Shown here piece after piece: positions 4,959 to 6,523 of a stretch of DNA of 6,523 bases. The stretch is from the NCBI GenBank assembly GCA_027079895.1, contig JALWUZ010000257.1, positions 1-6,523 of the forward strand, written 5' to 3'. The DNA comes from Anaerolineae bacterium (GTDB taxonomy: Bacteria > Chloroflexota > Anaerolineae > B4-G1). The position numbers were made by a program, and so were the translations under genes. The notes beneath the pieces were generated by a model, which was given only the letters and a program-made list of their open reading frames with translations, had not been told where the DNA came from and did not search any database. Positions within the stretch are counted from its first letter, which is position 1; the number at the start of each line of letters is the position of its first letter.

Positions 4959-6089
4959 GTGAAAGTATCTTGTCTGCAAGAAAACCTGTCCAAAGGATTG
5001 AGCATCGTCGGGCGAGCGGTCTCCCCGCGCTCCGCCCTGCCGATTTTGAGCAACGTCCTGCTGGCGACCGACGAGGGCCGGCTGAAACTCTCCGCCAACA
5101 ACATGGAGATTCAGATTGACTGCTGGATTGGGGCCCGCGTGGAGGAAGAGGGAGCGATCACCGTTCCCGCCGGCACCTTTGCGGACCTGGTCAATGCCCT
5201 GCCGCCGGAGCAGGTGGACCTGGAACTGATCCCCCGCACGCAGACCCTCAACCTGCGTGCCGGGCGCAGTCAGGCGAACATCAAGGGGCTCGACGCCCAG
5301 GATTTCCCCGCTATGCCGCTCCCGGAGGAACAGGAGGGCATCCCCGTCGAGGCGGACGCGCTGCGGGAGGCTCTGCGGCAGGTCACTTTTTCGGCGGCCA
5401 CCGAGGAGACCCGCCGCATCCTCACCGGCGTACTGGCCTGGTTCGAGGGGGAGCGGCTGACATTGGTCGCCACGGACGGCTACCGGCTCTCCATGCGCGT
5501 CGTCCCCCTGTCGCAGCCGGTGGAGGAGCCCTTCAAGGTCGTCGTCCCCGCCCGCGCGATGACCGAGTTGAGCCGCATCAGCGGGGATCAGGAGGATCCG
5601 ATCATCGTCAGCCTCTCCCCGGCCCACAATCAGGTCGTCTTCCGGCTGACCAACAGCGTGCTGACCTCCCAACTGGTGGACGGCAACTACCCCGACTACC
5701 AGCGCATCATCCCCAAGAAGTACAAGACGCGCACGGTGGTGGACACCGCCGCCTTCCTGAAAGCGTGCAAGATGGCCCTCATCTTCGCCCGCGAATCCTC
5801 CCACGTCGCCACCCTGCACATCCGGCCGGAGTCGGAACTGGCCGCGGCTCACATGGTCGTCGCCGCTACCTCGGTGGAGACCGGCGATGACTCCGTCGAA
5901 CTGGACGCCACCATCGAGGGGGATGAACTGGACATCGCCTTCAACGTGCGCTATCTGATTGACGTGCTGTCGGTCATCAACACCCCCCAGGTGGCGTTGG
6001 AGACCAGCGACGCCACCCTCCCCGGCGTCATCCGGCCGGTGGGGGACGAGAACTACGTCCACGTGTTGATGCCGATGCATTTGGGCTAG
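4959..6089 (+). CDS. dnaN: DNA polymerase III subunit beta (sliding clamp)
   Basis: The product is 376 residues, slightly longer than the 366 of E. coli. The three clamp domains are visible: about 1-120, 128-250 and 253-376. Diagnostic stretches include PRSALPILSNVLL at 23-35, ATDGYRLS at 171-178, DGNYPDYQRIIP at 241-252, FNVRYLIDVL at 328-337 and the C-terminal VLMPMHLG at 369-376. The last matches the VLMPMRL end that lines the partner-binding pocket, with His for Arg and one extra Gly. The dimeric ring encircles DNA and tethers polymerase III and repair factors. The GTG start is set by AAGGAGG 6 bp upstream. dnaA, often the neighbour of dnaN, is not here: upstream is an iron-sulfur gene, downstream a secreted protein 12 bp away. 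Two small inverted repeats and a promoter candidate precede it. The assignment is secure. Confidence 0.98.
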   Translation: MKVSCLQENLSKGLSIVGRAVSPRSALPILSNVLLATDEGRLKLSANNMEIQIDCWIGARVEEEGAITVPAGTFADLVNALPPEQVDLELIPRTQTLNLRAGRSQANIKGLDAQDFPAMPLPEEQEGIPVEADALREALRQVTFSAATEETRRILTGVLAWFEGERLTLVATDGYRLSMRVVPLSQPVEEPFKVVVPARAMTELSRISGDQEDPIIVSLSPAHNQVVFRLTNSVLTSQLVDGNYPDYQRIIPKKYKTRTVVDTAAFLKACKMALIFARESSHVATLHIRPESELAAAHMVVAATSVETGDDSVELDATIEGDELDIAFNVRYLIDVLSVINTPQVALETSDATLPGVIRPVGDENYVHVLMPMHLG

Positions 6090-6101
6090 CGGGAGGCTCC
6101 G

Positions 6102-6523
6102 GTGTCCCTCAAGGCGGCCATAGCGGGCGGGCTGGGCGGCCTGCTGTTCCTGGCGCTGGCGGGAACCGTGCTGGCCGCCGCCCCGCCGCCGGTGGTCATC
6201 AACGAAATTCAGTACCACCCGGCCTCCGACGACCACGCCGAGGAGTACATCGAACTCTACAACACCGCCTCCATCACCATCGACCTCTCCGGCTGGCGGT
6301 TCGGCGACGGCATACACTACACCTTCCCCGTCTCGACCGTCATCACCCCCGGCGGCTACCTGGTCATCGGCCACGACCCGGCGACCGTCGCGGCGACCTA
6401 CGGCATCACCGGCGTTCTAGGCCCCTTCGAGAGCGGACGGCTCTCCAACGGCGGCGAGCGGCTGGCCCTCGAAGACGACGCCGGCGACCTGGTGGACGAA
6501 GTCACCTACGACGACCACCACCC
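6102..6523 (+). CDS. Secreted lamin-tail-domain (LTD) protein, 3' truncated by window
   Basis: The frame runs from GTG 6102 off the window end, giving about 140 residues. GGGAGG (6091-6096) lies 5 bp before the GTG. Residues 1-27 form a signal peptide: a short basic start (Lys4), a Gly/Leu/Ala hydrophobic core and a likely cleavage near Ala25-Ala27. From residue 31 a lamin-tail domain begins: VVINEIQYHP, EEYIELYN at 47-54, LSGWRF at 62-67, YTFP at 73-76, PGGYLVIGHDP at 83-93, and LSNGGERLAL at 114-123. This beta-sandwich fold occurs in many bacterial exported proteins, often with CotH-kinase, nuclease or surface-anchoring domains; what follows here is unseen. Its role outside the cell is unknown. 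It is 12 bp after the dnaN stop, so it may be read from the dnaN promoter. Domain call confident, full architecture unknown. Confidence 0.85.
   Translation, partial: MSLKAAIAGGLGGLLFLALAGTVLAAAPPPVVINEIQYHPASDDHAEEYIELYNTASITIDLSGWRFGDGIHYTFPVSTVITPGGYLVIGHDPATVAATYGITGVLGPFESGRLSNGGERLALEDDAGDLVDEVTYDDHH

Noticed and set aside
4590..6374. A 594-codon open frame on the minus strand opposite dnaN
   Set aside because: It is antisense to dnaN and parts of its neighbours, with low-complexity composition and no ribosome binding site or domain.
1..6523. A new defence, mobile or biosynthetic system
   Set aside because: No transposase, integrase, toxin-antitoxin pair, nuclease-helicase set or CRISPR array was found; most genes are recognisable housekeeping or envelope functions.

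Overview
The window is high-G+C bacterial DNA, almost wholly coding, with five complete genes and two more cut by the window edges beyond one further uncharacterised membrane gene. The organism is most likely a member of the Chloroflexota (Anaerolineae/Caldilineae-like). This is inferred from a cell-surface LytR-CpsA-Psr protein with a long Thr/Pro/Ala 'TATATP' linker, a secreted lamin-tail-domain protein, strong AGGAGG-type ribosome binding sites and the G+C-rich codon use; no marker gene settles it.

Layout. Positions 1-844 (+ strand) hold the last codons of triosephosphate isomerase (tpiA), then a polytopic membrane protein with an HExxH zinc motif that resembles M50 site-2-type proteases. 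Its stop codon overlaps the stop codon of the next gene, which is convergent. Positions 841-3745 (- strand) form a tight three-gene operon read leftward: a stand-alone cobalamin-binding subunit of a methylmalonyl-CoA-type mutase, its GTPase chaperone MeaB one base downstream, and an LCP-family cell-wall glycopolymer ligase about 18 bp further on. The large catalytic mutase subunit is not in the window.

Positions 3746-3837 are a short AT-rich divergent control region. It holds two exact TATAAT boxes facing opposite ways, and their -35 regions interleave. The rightward promoter drives a cysteine-rich iron-sulfur protein (3838-4797) whose ATG lies only 9 bp after the TATAAT, so its mRNA should be leaderless or nearly so. 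This protein has two 4Fe-4S ferredoxin motifs plus two unusual upstream cysteine clusters, and it is the least explained gene here.

Positions 4798-4958 are intergenic, with two small inverted repeats and a likely promoter for dnaN, the DNA polymerase III sliding clamp (4959-6089). Twelve bases after dnaN begins a secreted protein with a lamin-tail domain, cut off by the window end.

Functionally, the mutase subunit and MeaB act together in adenosylcobalamin-dependent acyl-CoA rearrangement, while tpiA, dnaN and the LCP gene are core metabolism, replication and envelope functions. No mobile element, CRISPR array, tRNA or rRNA was seen. I found no convincing new multi-gene system; the best leads are the Cys-cluster protein and the overlapping divergent promoters that could balance it against the B12-mutase operon.
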